Assembly: GCF_007744255.1 (NCBI RefSeq)
Contig: NZ_CP036267.1
Coordinates: 310,001-374,000, forward strand
Direction of reading: 5' to 3'
Length of the DNA stretch: 64,000 bases
Origin: Thalassoglobus polymorphus
GTDB taxonomy: Bacteria; Planctomycetota; Planctomycetia; Planctomycetales; Planctomycetaceae
Below the pieces are notes generated by a model, which did no database searches, had not been told where the DNA came from, and worked only from the letters and a program-made list of their open reading frames with translations. The position numbers were made by a program, and so were the translations under genes. Shown piece by piece: positions 8,083-17,522 of this stretch; the first letter of the stretch is position 1; every line of letters starts with the position of its first letter.

Positions 8083-9537
8083 TCAATCTGTCCGGGCCGG
8101 GAGGGCTCGACGCCAGTCCAGAAGTTGTTGACTCAGTTTTTGGGTGACATCTGGATGTTGTTTGGCGACGTTTTTCTTTTCGCGGTTTGATAGCCGGAAA
8201 TCGTAGAGTTCGACTCTTGATCCATCGTCGTTCATTAAAAGTTTCCACTGGCCGTCTCTGAGTGCCAGGTTTGGGCTTTGGTCTCTCTTCAAGCCGGGGC
8301 GCAAGTAACTTTCATCTCGGCCGTATTCCCACAGAAGCGGTTTGGTCCGTTGACCTTCATTCTTCAGAAGCTGTTGGCTGAGGTCTTCGCCATCGAAGTA
8401 CGTTTTCGGGTCAATGTTGAAAGTCTCTTTGAGGTCGATTCCTGCGAGACTGGCGAACGTTGGGAAGAAATCGACAGTCGACAGGATGAGATCCTGATTG
8501 ACGGCATTCGCTTCGATTTTCCCGGGCCAGCGTGCGATGAACGGCATGCGGATTCCTCCTTCATACAATGACCATTTGCGACCACGGAATCCAGCCGTGC
8601 TGCCAGCTGGGTCAACTTTTTGTCGACGGTAATAACGTGCCCAGGCAGTGGGCCCGTTGTCGCTGGTCAAGACGATGAGTGTCTTTTTGTCGAGACCAAG
8701 CTTGTCGATTCGCTGAATCAGTCGGCCGATCTGTTTGTCAATTTCGACAAGCACCGCAAAGAATTTTTGCTCATTGATATTGTCGGTTTGCTCTGTGAAT
8801 TTCTCTGCTTCGCCGGGGGCGGGCTTGTGTGCATCATGAACATCGTTCAGCCACAAGTGCAAATAGAATGGTTGATTCTGATGGCGCTCAATGAAGTCGA
8901 TGCTGCGGTCGACGTAGATGGGGGTTTGCTCATGTTTTTCAACGTGCTCGATTTTTCCTCGTTTCAGCTTCGCACTCTGTTCAGAAAGTCCGCCCGGTGG
9001 GAGGATGCGGTCTCCGAGACCTTCGAAGGAAACGAGTGATTCGTCGAAACCGTAGGCACTCGGCAGGGGGGCGTCGTCAACATCTCGTCCTCCCCCTTGA
9101 TGCCATTTCCCGAAATGAGCGGTTGCGTAACCATGGTCCTGAAATGCTCTCGCAATGGCTGGCACGTTCGGGTTCAGGAAATCGGCCATTCCGCGTGCTT
9201 TGTTTTTCTCACGACTATTCAGATAGGAGTTGATCAAATGCCGCGATGGGAACTGTCCTGTCGTGCAGCCAACCCGTGACGGTGAGCAAATTGGTGATGC
9301 CACATAGAAGTTCGTGAGACGCAAGCCTTCGCTGGCGAGTTCGTCGATATTTGGGGTTTTGGGATATCGGGAGATCGTCTTCGAGTCCCAGCCATCGGCA
9401 CTCAACTCGTGAAAGCAACTCAGGTCCCCGTATCCCATGTCATCAATAAAGATGAAGACGATGTTCGGTTGCTCATCTGCTTTGGCATGAGTGAAGAGCG
9501 AAAAGCTGAGAACGACGGCGATCAACCAGTGCGACAT
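8083..9537 (-). CDS. Secreted sulfatase (arylsulfatase family)
   Basis: Hydrolyses a sulfate ester, probably of a sulfated polysaccharide; exact substrate is not inferable. The 484-residue protein has a signal peptide (MSHWLIAVVLSFSLFTHAKA), metal-binding PNIVFIFIDDMGYGD, and the formylglycine site SPICSPSRVGCTTG, a Cys-type C-X-P-S-R, so it needs a formylglycine-generating enzyme. FGKWHQGG and VLTSDNGP supply further active-site residues, and FRGRKWSLYEGGIRMPFIARWPG is typical of the family. Likely periplasmic or exported. It lies 31 bases downstream of an acyltransferase gene on the same strand and could share its transcript. Confidence 0.95.
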   Translation of the reverse strand: MSHWLIAVVLSFSLFTHAKADEQPNIVFIFIDDMGYGDLSCFHELSADGWDSKTISRYPKTPNIDELASEGLRLTNFYVASPICSPSRVGCTTGQFPSRHLINSYLNSREKNKARGMADFLNPNVPAIARAFQDHGYATAHFGKWHQGGGRDVDDAPLPSAYGFDESLVSFEGLGDRILPPGGLSEQSAKLKRGKIEHVEKHEQTPIYVDRSIDFIERHQNQPFYLHLWLNDVHDAHKPAPGEAEKFTEQTDNINEQKFFAVLVEIDKQIGRLIQRIDKLGLDKKTLIVLTSDNGPTAWARYYRRQKVDPAGSTAGFRGRKWSLYEGGIRMPFIARWPGKIEANAVNQDLILSTVDFFPTFASLAGIDLKETFNIDPKTYFDGEDLSQQLLKNEGQRTKPLLWEYGRDESYLRPGLKRDQSPNLALRDGQWKLLMNDDGSRVELYDFRLSNREKKNVAKQHPDVTQKLSQQLLDWRRALPARTD

Positions 9538-9568
9538 GAAAACCTCGAAGTGATTACGGAGTCCAGTT

Positions 9569-10468
9569 TCAAACGCAGGCGACTCTCTTTCTTTGAAGTC
9601 GCTTTGTGAATCGTTCTACAACGTACTTCAAGTAAAACGAAAAAACGAGTGAGGCTGTGATTCCCAACGGCACACTGAGGTAAGGGGTGTCCCCGAAAAA
9701 ACGCTGGCTTCCTACGAGGAAAATTCCATGACAAAGAAAAATTTCATACGAATACTTGGATAACCACATCAGCACACCCGGGATCGATTTGAGATATTGG
9801 AGTGAGTGACAGAGACCAATTGCGATTATGGGATACAGAAATAAATTCTGAACGATAGATAGTGCAATGAGTGAAATGAGTACAAGAAGTTTAGCTCTGC
9901 TTTTGCTTGGACCTGAGAGAAGGTAGCTCAAGAAAAAGACTAGAGAGTGTGTAGCAAGAAATTGATGGTCACTACTCGATACTAAGCAGGCTGAGGAGAC
10001 AGCCATCATACAGATGCAAAGCTTTTCTCTTCCAGAACTCTTGGCGAGAAAGGTGAGAACGTACAAAAGTAGAATGAGGGAGACAAACCATGTCGCCAGG
10101 TTGATAAGGTCTTCAGGGTGAGTGAAAAGTCCGGTGCCGATGAGTTGAGAGATGAACTGAAACGCTCCAAACGTTTTGTACCCAGTGAGCCAGGTCGCCA
10201 GGAAACTTAATATCGTGACAATCCAAAACTCCGGGTAGATTCTCGTCAGGCGTCGCCAAAGCCACGAAGATGGACTTCCTTTGTCGAGGGCAGCAAGCCC
10301 ACCGCTAATCGCAAGGAAAATTGAAACCCCGATTTGTCCAAGGCTTATCCTTTGAACTTCTGGGTCTTCGATCAGGCCCATGATTGAGAGTTGGTGTTGC
10401 ACTAAGACAAAAACGATTGCGATTGCTCTTAATAGATCAAACCCGAAGTTTCTTTTTCCTTGATTCAC
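9569..10468 (-). CDS. Acyltransferase 3 (OafA-like) membrane protein
   Basis: A 299-residue polytopic protein with the acyltransferase-3 start FDLLRAIAIVFVLVQHQ, containing the key R and H, followed by GQIGVSIFLAISGGLA and LTRIYPEFW. The members transfer acetyl or other acyl groups to cell-surface sugars. About eight to nine membrane helices are visible (for example LLVLISLIALSIVQNLFLYPIIAIG). It is somewhat shorter than typical OafA-like enzymes (330-400) and lacks the extra SGNH domain. It precedes the sulfatase and follows a DUF1501 gene by 54 bases. Together these suggest work on surface glycans, but that is inference. Confidence 0.8.
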   Translation of the reverse strand: MNQGKRNFGFDLLRAIAIVFVLVQHQLSIMGLIEDPEVQRISLGQIGVSIFLAISGGLAALDKGSPSSWLWRRLTRIYPEFWIVTILSFLATWLTGYKTFGAFQFISQLIGTGLFTHPEDLINLATWFVSLILLLYVLTFLAKSSGREKLCICMMAVSSACLVSSSDHQFLATHSLVFFLSYLLSGPSKSRAKLLVLISLIALSIVQNLFLYPIIAIGLCHSLQYLKSIPGVLMWLSKYSYEIFLCHGIFLVGSQRFFGDTPYLSVPLGITASLVFSFYLKYVVERFTKRLQRKRVACV

Positions 10469-10522
10469 GCGCTCAATACCCTTGGTTCAATCGCGGTCGG
10501 CCCATTGTTTTAGATGCTCTAC

Positions 10523-11974
10523 TTACAGAAGGATTTCCTTCACGACGCGAGCTTTTTCAACGCCGGTCAGTTTTAAGTCGAGACCCTGGAATTTGACGGT
10601 GAAGCGATTGTGGTCGATACCGAGTTGATGCAACATCGTGGCGTGCAGGTCGCGAACATGGACAACGTCTTCGGTAGCGTTGTATCCGAGTTCATCGGTC
10701 GCTCCGTGGCTGATGCCCGGTTGAATTCCTCCGCCTGCCATCCACATTGAGAATCCTTTGATGTGATGGTCTCGACCGGCTCCCCCTTTGCCCTGAAACA
10801 TTGGTGTCCTGCCAAATTCGCCGCCCCAGATGATGAGTGTTTCATCGAGCATCCCTCGCTGCTTCAAATCCTGAATCAGTGCGTAGGTCGGCTTGTCGGT
10901 CAGGTCGCAGCAGATGTTCATGTACCTTTCCAGGCCACCATGGTGATCCCAGCCGCGGTGGTACAGTTGGATAAAACGGACGCCTCGCTCAGCGAGTCGT
11001 CTTGCGAGCAAGCAATTCGAAGCGTAAGTTCCGTCGCCGGGCGAAGCTCCGTACATGTCGAGAATGTGCTTCGGCTCGTTCGAAACATCCATCAGTTCCG
11101 GAACGGAAGTTTGCATTCGAAATGCCATCTCATAGGCGGCGATTCGAGCATCGACTTCGGGGTTTTGAATGTTCTTGTTGCGGTGCCGGTTGAGTTGATT
11201 GACGGCAGCGACAAGTTCTTGTTGCTGCTGCATCGAGATTCCAGGCGGAGGAGAAACGTAGTGGACAGGGTCGCCGGTTGAGTTGAATTCAACTCCCTGA
11301 AATCGACTTGGAAGAAATCCTGCGCCCCATTGCCGTGACGCAATCGGCTGAGGGTTGCGTCCGCCGACACTGGTCATCACGACAAAGCCGGGCAGATCTT
11401 CGCTCTCACTTCCGAGTCCGTAATTGATCCACGAACCCATTGACGGTCGACCACTGATCGCCGTGCCTGTGTTCATGAAAGTGTGTGCTGGATCGTGGTT
11501 GATTTGTTCCGTCACCATGGACTTGATGACACAAATGTCGTCAGCCATTTTCTGGTGCCACGGGAGGAAATCGGAAATCCACTGACCGCTTTGACCGTAC
11601 TGGTTGAATTTTGTGAGCGGTCCCAGGCACTTCAGTTCCTGCCCTTGTAGCTGTGCGATCGGCTGCCCTTGTGTGAACGAGTTCGGCATCGGTCGGCCAT
11701 CCAACTCCGCCAGTTTGGGCTTATAGTCGAATGACTCCAGATGCGATGGGCCGCCCGCCATGCAAAGGAAGATGACTCGCTTCACTTTCTGCCCGAAATG
11801 GGGAAAGCCAGCTAACCCCTCAGTCAGACCTCGCGGCAACGAAGTCGACGACGAATCACTCGCTGAAAGGTCATTCGCCAACAGTGAAGAGAGTGCGGCA
11901 CTTCCTAGTCCGACTCCTGTCGATGACAGGAACGTGCGACGGTTCTGGTGGTTGGATAGGTCCGGAAAATTCAT
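10523..11974 (-). CDS. DUF1501 family protein with Tat-like signal
   Basis: A 483-residue protein of the planctomycete-expanded DUF1501 family, a sulfatase/phosphatase-like fold of unknown substrate. The N-terminus NRRTFLSSTGVGLGSAALSSLL has a twin Arg and hydrophobic segment, suggesting Tat export. Family marks are KRVIFLCMAGGPSHLESFDYKP, NHDPAHTFMNTG, QLYHRGWDHH, WGGEFGRTP and GRDHH. These genes usually follow a DUF1549/DUF1553 haem-domain gene in one operon. Here no such partner is adjacent: purD is upstream and the acyltransferase downstream. An element with CACTTTCGTGTTTC lies right before the ATG. Confidence 0.93.
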   Translation of the reverse strand: MNFPDLSNHQNRRTFLSSTGVGLGSAALSSLLANDLSASDSSSTSLPRGLTEGLAGFPHFGQKVKRVIFLCMAGGPSHLESFDYKPKLAELDGRPMPNSFTQGQPIAQLQGQELKCLGPLTKFNQYGQSGQWISDFLPWHQKMADDICVIKSMVTEQINHDPAHTFMNTGTAISGRPSMGSWINYGLGSESEDLPGFVVMTSVGGRNPQPIASRQWGAGFLPSRFQGVEFNSTGDPVHYVSPPPGISMQQQQELVAAVNQLNRHRNKNIQNPEVDARIAAYEMAFRMQTSVPELMDVSNEPKHILDMYGASPGDGTYASNCLLARRLAERGVRFIQLYHRGWDHHGGLERYMNICCDLTDKPTYALIQDLKQRGMLDETLIIWGGEFGRTPMFQGKGGAGRDHHIKGFSMWMAGGGIQPGISHGATDELGYNATEDVVHVRDLHATMLHQLGIDHNRFTVKFQGLDLKLTGVEKARVVKEILL

Positions 11975-12005
11975 GAGGACACTTTCGTGTTTCCTGTCTC
12001 CGTGA
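11970..12005 (-). repeat. Short repeat related to the 4560 element, upstream of the DUF1501 start
   Basis: The + strand reads GACACTTTCGTGTTTCCTGT then CTCCGTGAA, matching 4560 (ACACTTTCGTGTTTCTTGTG), 54648 and 13757. It covers the last bases before the DUF1501 ATG, so in this copy it forms the 5' untranslated region. Confidence 0.5.
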
Positions 12006-12116
12006 AACTCGGTGTTACGATTTCATCGATGACTGACCACAAAACAGGAGCTGAGCATCAGTTCTACATAAATTCTCGGCAAGATGTGATGGACTTCGCA
12101 AGTTTTAACGACGACA

Positions 12117-13412
12117 TCATTCCGGTGCTGGCTCTGAGCTTCTTGCTTTGTCGGAAATATCCTTCCGGCACCAGGCACCTTGCCAGCGAATACACTTGAT
12201 CGCTTCGTAGGCTCGTTTCTTCGCTTCGGAGAGATCATTTCCCAGAGAAGTGACCCCGAGGACGCGACCACCGGTGTTGGTCACATTGCCGCCATCTATT
12301 GCTGTTCCAGCGTGGAAGACTTTTGTCTCCGGAGTTTTTGCAGCTTCATCCAAACCTCGAATTGAATGACCTTTCGAGATTGGGCCTGGGTATCCTTCTG
12401 ATGCCATTACGACGCAAATTGCGGATCGGTCGTCCCATTCGAGGTCCGGCAAGTCTTTGAGTTTTCCATCGGCTGCAGCGAAGAGAACTTCGTACAGGTC
12501 AGACTTGAGTCGCATCAAAACCGGTTGCGCTTCCGGGTCTCCCAGGCGAACGTTGTACTCGAGGACTTTTGGTCCCTGTTTTGTCAGCATCAGACCGGCG
12601 TACAAGACACCTTTGAATTCCGAGCCATTCTTTCGCATCGTGTGTATTGTCGGAATGAGAATCTTTGAGATCACTTCATCGATCAGTTCCGGAGTTGCGA
12701 ACGGTGCAGGGGTGTAGGCTCCCATTCCACCGGTGTTTGGGCCTTCATCGCCATCGTAGGCTGCTTTATGATCCTGTGCCGGTTCGAGGGTGACGATCGT
12801 TCTTCCGTCGACGAGTGCGAGCACGCTCACTTCTTGTCCTTCGAGAACTTCCTCGATGATGATTTTTTTCCCTGCGTCACCGAAGACTTTTTGCGTCAGC
12901 ATTTGATGGATCGCTTCGATGGCATCTGCTTTGTTGGAGCAAACCGAAACGCCCTTCCCGGCGGCCAGTCCATCCGCTTTGATGACGAACGATTCCTCTT
13001 CTCGTTCCTGTACGAATTGAACAGCGTCAGTCGCGTCGGTGAAGATCCAGTAGTCCGCTGTGGGGACATTTGCACGGCGCATGATCTCCTTGCAGAAAAT
13101 TTTACTTCCTTCCAAAGCCGCAGCTGCTTTCGATGGGCCGAAAATTCGAAGCCCCTGTGCTTTGAAGTGGTCAGAGATCCCTGCCACGAGTGGGACTTCA
13201 GGGCCGACGACCGTCAGGTCGATTTCATTCTCTTTTGCGAAGGCTGCCAAACGCTCACAATCGTCAGCTGCGATATCAACATTCGTGGCATCCTCAGCTG
13301 TCCCAGCGTTTCCGGGGGCACAGAAGACTTCGCTCACCTTTGGTGATTGACTCAATTTCCAAACGAGAGCGTGCTCACGCCCTCCTTGTCCGACAACAAG
13401 TACCTTCGCCAT
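12117..13412 (-). CDS. purD: Phosphoribosylamine-glycine ligase
   Basis: Joins glycine to phosphoribosylamine with ATP, step two of purine synthesis. The 431-residue protein has the N-terminal loop VLVVGQGGREHALVWKL, the ATP-grasp segment FVIKADGLAAGKGVSVC, the signature GPNTGGMGAYTP, and VLEYNVRLGDPEAQPVL (commonly EFNCRFGDPE). A C-terminal extension WCRKDISDKARSSEPAPE goes slightly past the usual end. The gene stands apart from other pur genes here and is co-directional with DUF1501, 142 bases upstream. Confidence 0.96.
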   Translation of the reverse strand: MAKVLVVGQGGREHALVWKLSQSPKVSEVFCAPGNAGTAEDATNVDIAADDCERLAAFAKENEIDLTVVGPEVPLVAGISDHFKAQGLRIFGPSKAAAALEGSKIFCKEIMRRANVPTADYWIFTDATDAVQFVQEREEESFVIKADGLAAGKGVSVCSNKADAIEAIHQMLTQKVFGDAGKKIIIEEVLEGQEVSVLALVDGRTIVTLEPAQDHKAAYDGDEGPNTGGMGAYTPAPFATPELIDEVISKILIPTIHTMRKNGSEFKGVLYAGLMLTKQGPKVLEYNVRLGDPEAQPVLMRLKSDLYEVLFAAADGKLKDLPDLEWDDRSAICVVMASEGYPGPISKGHSIRGLDEAAKTPETKVFHAGTAIDGGNVTNTGGRVLGVTSLGNDLSEAKKRAYEAIKCIRWQGAWCRKDISDKARSSEPAPE

Positions 13413-14294
13413 AATTCCAAACCTCGATCAATTGCGGTCTCTGACTGCAATTTTCTAGCTGCTGTTGATTCTTATTATTGTTTTGAACGTTTATGCAATC
13501 CCCGCCAGATCGTCATGACGACTGATTGGGATCTGGCTGACGGACGCCACTTGTGCCTGGGCGGAAGTCTCGCCGTATTTATTGACCCGTCGAAATTCTC
13601 CCGCTGAAACCGTCTCGAACCAGTCCGGAAAACTCTGGAGTCGTCGCTTTTCTCACAGTATTAGAGAGCAATTTCAGGTTTCATGATCAGTTCGAATCTG
13701 ATTCATGAATTCTGCGTCTTGTGGAAAAGGTCGATTCATTCTCTGGGAATCGCTCTTTACGCAAACCGGAAACACGAAAGTCTTCTAAGATTCAAAATTC
13801 TCTGAAGAAGTTTATTCACCGCAGGGGCTCAATCGGAAGCGAGTGAGGCCACTGTTCAGAAGAATCTCGGTGAGAAACCGTCGACAATGATTTCAGTCCG
13901 ATCTCATCGTCATTATAGTTGCCGGAGTCTCAACTCGCGAGCGGAGACTCTGAGCAATTTCAATTAGGAATACGCGTTGGAATTGCACCAGCCGAGCCTA
14001 TTTGCATCGTTTCTGCGGTGAGTGTTGTCTCAGAGAAGGCTTCCGCGAGACAAAAAAACGAGATTGCAAAGCGAAACTGAAATAGTCAGCCCCGAGAGTC
14101 GCATCGACTTGAGTATTTCTTAAAACTGATCCTGAAACTTGAATTCGCTCGCTTAAACACTGAGATAAGTGACTTTTCCATAAGTATTCGGACTGATTCA
14201 AATGCTTGTCGTGCCTGTGGGTGTGGGGATGACTCTCACAGCTTCATCGGCCGTTCACTTAGGTAAAGAGTGGCGGTCAGGATTGGATTGAATT
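13413..14294. other. 882-base intergenic region with repeats, no convincing gene
   Basis: Between the purD start and the SDR gene. It contains a 77-bp repeat (13617-13693), a GGAAACACGAAAGTC motif at about 13757 (reverse complement of the CACTTTCGTGTTTC motif), and AT-rich stretches. Short frames on both strands have no recognisable motifs. It probably holds both divergent promoters, but no site could be pinned down. Confidence 0.6.
13617..13693 (+). repeat. 77-bp dispersed repeat, copy 1
   Basis: Begins GAACCAGTCCGGAAAACTC and ends TCAGGTTTCATGATCAGTTC. It aligns along its whole length with 39582-39658 (GAACCAGTCCGAAAACCTT ... TCAGGTTTCAGGACTAGTTC), both containing AGAGAGCAAT-TCAGGTTTCA. 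Function unknown. Confidence 0.75.
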
Positions 14295-15068
14295 ATGAGC
14301 CTGGACGAAAATCGATTTGCCACACTTCAAGGACTGACTGCTGTTGTCACTGGGGCCTCTTCAGGCATCGGGCGAGCGATGGCATTGGAATTTGCCCGAG
14401 GTGGGGCAAATGTTGTGGTTCATTATGCGAAGTCTATCGACGCAGCTACTCAGGTCGTCGCTGAGGCCTCTCGTTTTGGCGTGGCAGCCAGCAAGATTCA
14501 GGCGGACTTGGGGGGGGTGAATCACGAAGGGTTCGTTCAATCGGTGGAAGAGGTTTCAGGTCCGGTTGATATTTGGGTCAACAATGCTGGAGTCGACTTG
14601 CTGACAGGGGCTGGGGCACAGCTTGCATATGAGGATAAGTTGACAAAACTGTTAGAGGTCGATGTTGCCGGAAGCCTCCACTTGAGCCGTGCGATCGGTC
14701 GGCGCATGAAAATGCGTGGCTCGGGGGTGATTCTCAATATTGGTTGGGATCAGGCTGACCGAGGAATGGAAGGGGACAGCGCAGAGCTGTTTTCTACCGC
14801 GAAAAATGCAGTGATGGGTGCGACTCGGTCATTGGCTGTCTCTTTGGCGCCGGAAATTCGAGTCAATTGTATTGCTCCCGGATGGATACAGACGGCTTGG
14901 GGAGATCAGGCGAGCACGGATTGGCAGGAGCGAGTTTTGCAAGAAACTCCGTTGAAGCGGTGGGGGCAACCGGAAGATATTGCCAAACTTGCTCGATTTT
15001 TGGTCAGTTCAGACGCTTCATACCTGACGGGACAGGTAATCAATGCAAATGGTGGCGCAATTCGTTGA
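14295..15068 (+). CDS. Short-chain dehydrogenase/reductase-like protein with altered catalytic residues
   Basis: A 257-residue Rossmann protein of the SDR superfamily: TGASSGIGRA nucleotide loop near residue 20, NNAG near 95, and the conserved end RVNCIAPGWI and SYLTGQVINANGG. In the active-site region the classical Ser and Tyr-X3-Lys are not seen: where YSASK is expected the protein has LFSTAK, Phe in place of Tyr with the Lys kept, and NISS is replaced by NIGWDQ. It may be a non-catalytic or differently acting member. The nearest co-directional neighbour is the tRNA-Gly gene; no pathway context is visible. Confidence 0.85.
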   Translation: MSLDENRFATLQGLTAVVTGASSGIGRAMALEFARGGANVVVHYAKSIDAATQVVAEASRFGVAASKIQADLGGVNHEGFVQSVEEVSGPVDIWVNNAGVDLLTGAGAQLAYEDKLTKLLEVDVAGSLHLSRAIGRRMKMRGSGVILNIGWDQADRGMEGDSAELFSTAKNAVMGATRSLAVSLAPEIRVNCIAPGWIQTAWGDQASTDWQERVLQETPLKRWGQPEDIAKLARFLVSSDASYLTGQVINANGGAIR

Positions 15069-15147
15069 GAGTTGCCTTGACGTCCAGAGTCAACAGTTTC
15101 TAAACTCTTCGATCGCTAGAGCATTGGTGAGATTTCACCAGACTTCA

Positions 15148-15219
15148 GCGGGTGTAGCTCAGTGGTAGAGCACCACGTTGCCAACGTGGTTGTCGAGGGT
15201 TCAAATCCCTTCACCCGCT
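15148..15219 (+). tRNA. tRNA-Gly (anticodon GCC)
   Basis: A 72-base cloverleaf: acceptor GCGGGTG pairs with CACCCGC, D-arm GCTC-AGTGGTA-GAGC, anticodon stem CCACG/CGTGG around loop TTGCCAA with anticodon GCC, and T-arm GAGGG-TTCAAAT-CCCTT. Discriminator base is T; no CCA is encoded. It reads GGC and GGT codons. Confidence 0.97.
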
Positions 15220-15380
15220 CTTAAAGATAAATACGAGGAGATAAGTCTTCGATCGCTGAAGGCTGATCTCTCCAAGCTGGTCATAATCGATTTATCTTGA
15301 TAACGCAGAAGTAGAGTGCGATGGATGACATTCTCTTATGACGGAGAGTGTCCCGCAGCGAACGCACGATGATCAGTAAC

Positions 15381-15429
15381 TGTGATCAGAAGTTGTGTGC
15401 TCGATATCATAGTGATCATAAGAATTGTG
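15381..15429 (+). repeat. Paired GTGATCA-type direct repeats upstream of tig
   Basis: TGTGATCAGAAGTTGTG (15381) and AGTGATCATAAGAATTGTG (15411) are imperfect direct repeats 30 bases apart, with a further TGATCAG at 15370. The TGATCA cores are palindromic. They could be regulator sites for trigger factor or simply low-complexity sequence. Confidence 0.35.
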
Positions 15430-15472
15430 ATTACGCAGGGCATTGCGACAACGAATTAACATACTCTTGTTT

Positions 15473-15508
15473 GGCCGTGATCCTGGCGGGTTACCGGCCG
15501 TTTTTTTT
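15473..15508 (+). terminator. Possible intrinsic terminator between tRNA-Gly and tig
   Basis: GGCCG (15473) can pair with CGGCC (15495), followed by G and eight T residues (15501-15508). The stem is short with a long loop. It would end a tRNA transcript or lie in the tig leader. Confidence 0.4.
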
Positions 15509-15616
15509 CTAAAGTCTGGCGATACTAGCTCGATCTTCGATACGATCTTTCTATCATCAGGTGAATTGAACTATTAAACGTTTTTGTCAAACCAGCCATG
15601 CTGGGGGGTAGTCGAC

Positions 15617-17113
15617 GTGTCTGAAGAAATTGATCAGAACGCTGAAGTACAGGCTGATGGCGATGTTGGAGTCGCAGAAGCAGAACAGGCAGCTGAATCC
15701 AAAATGGACTTGAACGTCACGATTGAAGACGTTGGTCCATGTAAAAAGCATGTTCGAGTCTCCGTGCCACGGAATTCTATTGACGAAGTTTTTTCAGAAC
15801 TCCTTGAAGAATACGCTGAAAAAGCGGAAGTTCCGGGATTCCGAACTGGAAATGTTCCAGCTTCGCTGGTCGCAAAACGCTTCAAGAGCGAGATCTCAGA
15901 GCAAGCGAAGCAACGGGTTCTGATGGCAAGCCTTGAGCAGCTTGGCGAAGATTCTGACCTTGACCCAATCAATGAGCCAAACCTCGACCTCGAAAGTATC
16001 GAAATCCCCGAAGAAGGTGACTTCGAATATGAGTTCGACGTTGAAGTTCGTCCCTCGTTCGATTTGCCTGAGTACAAAGGGCTGAAGGTCGAGCGTCCAA
16101 ATCGCGAGACGACCGAAGAAGAAATCGACGCCTACCTTGAGCAATTCCTTGAGCAGTACGGTTCATTGGCTCCGGTTGAGGCACCTGCTGAAGAGGGTGA
16201 CTACGTAACCGTCGACGTCGAAGCATCTTACGACGGAAAAACTCTCACTAAGATTGACGATGTTTCTGTTCGCGTTCGACCGACTCTCCGGTTTCAGGAT
16301 GCAGAGCTTGAAGGATTTGCGGACTTCATCAAAGGGGCTTCCGCAGGCGACTCACGTGAAGCGGATGTGACTGTTTCGATGGAAGCCGACACAATCGGCA
16401 TGCGAGGCGAGTCTGTCCATCTGACTTTTAAGGTCTTGGACGTCAAACGAATTGAAACTCCAGAACTCAACGAAGAGTTCCTTGGCCGAATTGGAGCTTC
16501 GTCCGTTGAGGATCTTCGTGATCAAGTACGGCAAATGCTCGATCGTCAGGTGAAATACGAACAACGGCAAGCCACACGTCGCATGGTGATGGAGAAAATC
16601 ACTGAGTCGGCATCTTGGGAACTGCCAGAAGATCTCGTGAACAAGCAAGTTGATAATGCCTTGCGTCGTGAAATCCTTGAGCTTCAACAAGCAGGGTTTA
16701 CGTCAAAGGAAATTCTCGCAAGAGAAAATGATTTGCGGCAGAACTCACTCAGTATGACGCGACAGAACTTGCAGGAGCACTTTGTTCTTGACCGCATCGC
16801 TGAGCAGGAAAACATTGAAGTGTCAGATGAAGATCTCGATATGGAAATCTTCAGCATGGCGATGCAAAAGGGTGAAAACCCACGTCGTGTCCGCGCCAGA
16901 ATGATCAAAAACGGAACCATCGAAAACCTGGAAGCTCAGATTCGTGAGCGAAAAGCAGTCGATGTGATTCTGGATTCTGCAGAATTCACTGACATCGAGA
17001 TGCCACCAACAGTTTCGAATAATATCGAAGCGCTCAATCGAAGTGTCTGCCGAACGACTTCACAGTCGGATATTGATGCAGATGCGGACGATGAAGAGGG
17101 TGACGAAGAGTAA
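15617..17113 (+). CDS. tig: Trigger factor (ribosome-associated chaperone/PPIase)
   Basis: Binds nascent chains at the ribosome exit tunnel and assists folding. The 498-residue protein has the N-terminal ribosome-binding region with VPGFRTGNVPASLVAKRF (the family norm is GFRxGKxP), a middle FKBP-like domain (GDYVTVDVEA to VHLTFKVLDVKRIETPELNEEF), and a long helical C-terminal region ending in an acidic tail. GTG 15617 is preferred: GGGGGG lies just upstream, while TTG 15584 has no ribosome site. It is longer than E. coli trigger factor (432). It is not beside clpP/clpX as in many bacteria; trpC follows after 409 bases. Confidence 0.93.
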   Translation: MSEEIDQNAEVQADGDVGVAEAEQAAESKMDLNVTIEDVGPCKKHVRVSVPRNSIDEVFSELLEEYAEKAEVPGFRTGNVPASLVAKRFKSEISEQAKQRVLMASLEQLGEDSDLDPINEPNLDLESIEIPEEGDFEYEFDVEVRPSFDLPEYKGLKVERPNRETTEEEIDAYLEQFLEQYGSLAPVEAPAEEGDYVTVDVEASYDGKTLTKIDDVSVRVRPTLRFQDAELEGFADFIKGASAGDSREADVTVSMEADTIGMRGESVHLTFKVLDVKRIETPELNEEFLGRIGASSVEDLRDQVRQMLDRQVKYEQRQATRRMVMEKITESASWELPEDLVNKQVDNALRREILELQQAGFTSKEILARENDLRQNSLSMTRQNLQEHFVLDRIAEQENIEVSDEDLDMEIFSMAMQKGENPRRVRARMIKNGTIENLEAQIRERKAVDVILDSAEFTDIEMPPTVSNNIEALNRSVCRTTSQSDIDADADDEEGDEE

Positions 17114-17167
17114 TACCTCATTGCTGCAAGCAGATTTCGGTTTTGCAGATGCGGGAATCAGGATTGA

Positions 17168-17197
17168 AGGTGCGAGCAAAACGGCTCGCACCTTTTT
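17168..17197 (+). terminator. Intrinsic terminator after tig
   Basis: AGGTGCGAGC and GCTCGCACCT form a perfect 10-bp stem around AAAACG, followed by TTTTTC. It lies about 55 bases after the tig stop. The rest of the 409-base gap to trpC shows nothing further. Confidence 0.9.
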
Positions 17198-17522
17198 CTT
17201 TGCGCTGGAGAACCTCTCTCCTGTGACGGTTTTCGTCGACCAATGATCTCGCTATCGTTCTCAAAGGGGGGCAAGGCATTACGAGGATCACGTGTTGACT
17301 CTTCCGGAGGTGCTGTTTTGTTATTGCGGGGCGTGTCCTGTCCTGGTCTCTCAGGGTGCCTGTGAGTATTGATGCTGGCGAACTCAATTTGGCCACTTTT
17401 TATTTCTGGCTTCTTTGTTTCGGTACTCCAGTGGTGATGAACCTCTCGTTTGGAAACTTTCGCCTGAATAAATCGTAAGATTACTTTTTCGAGATCATTT
17501 CTTTCTACGGAAAGCTGACGAC

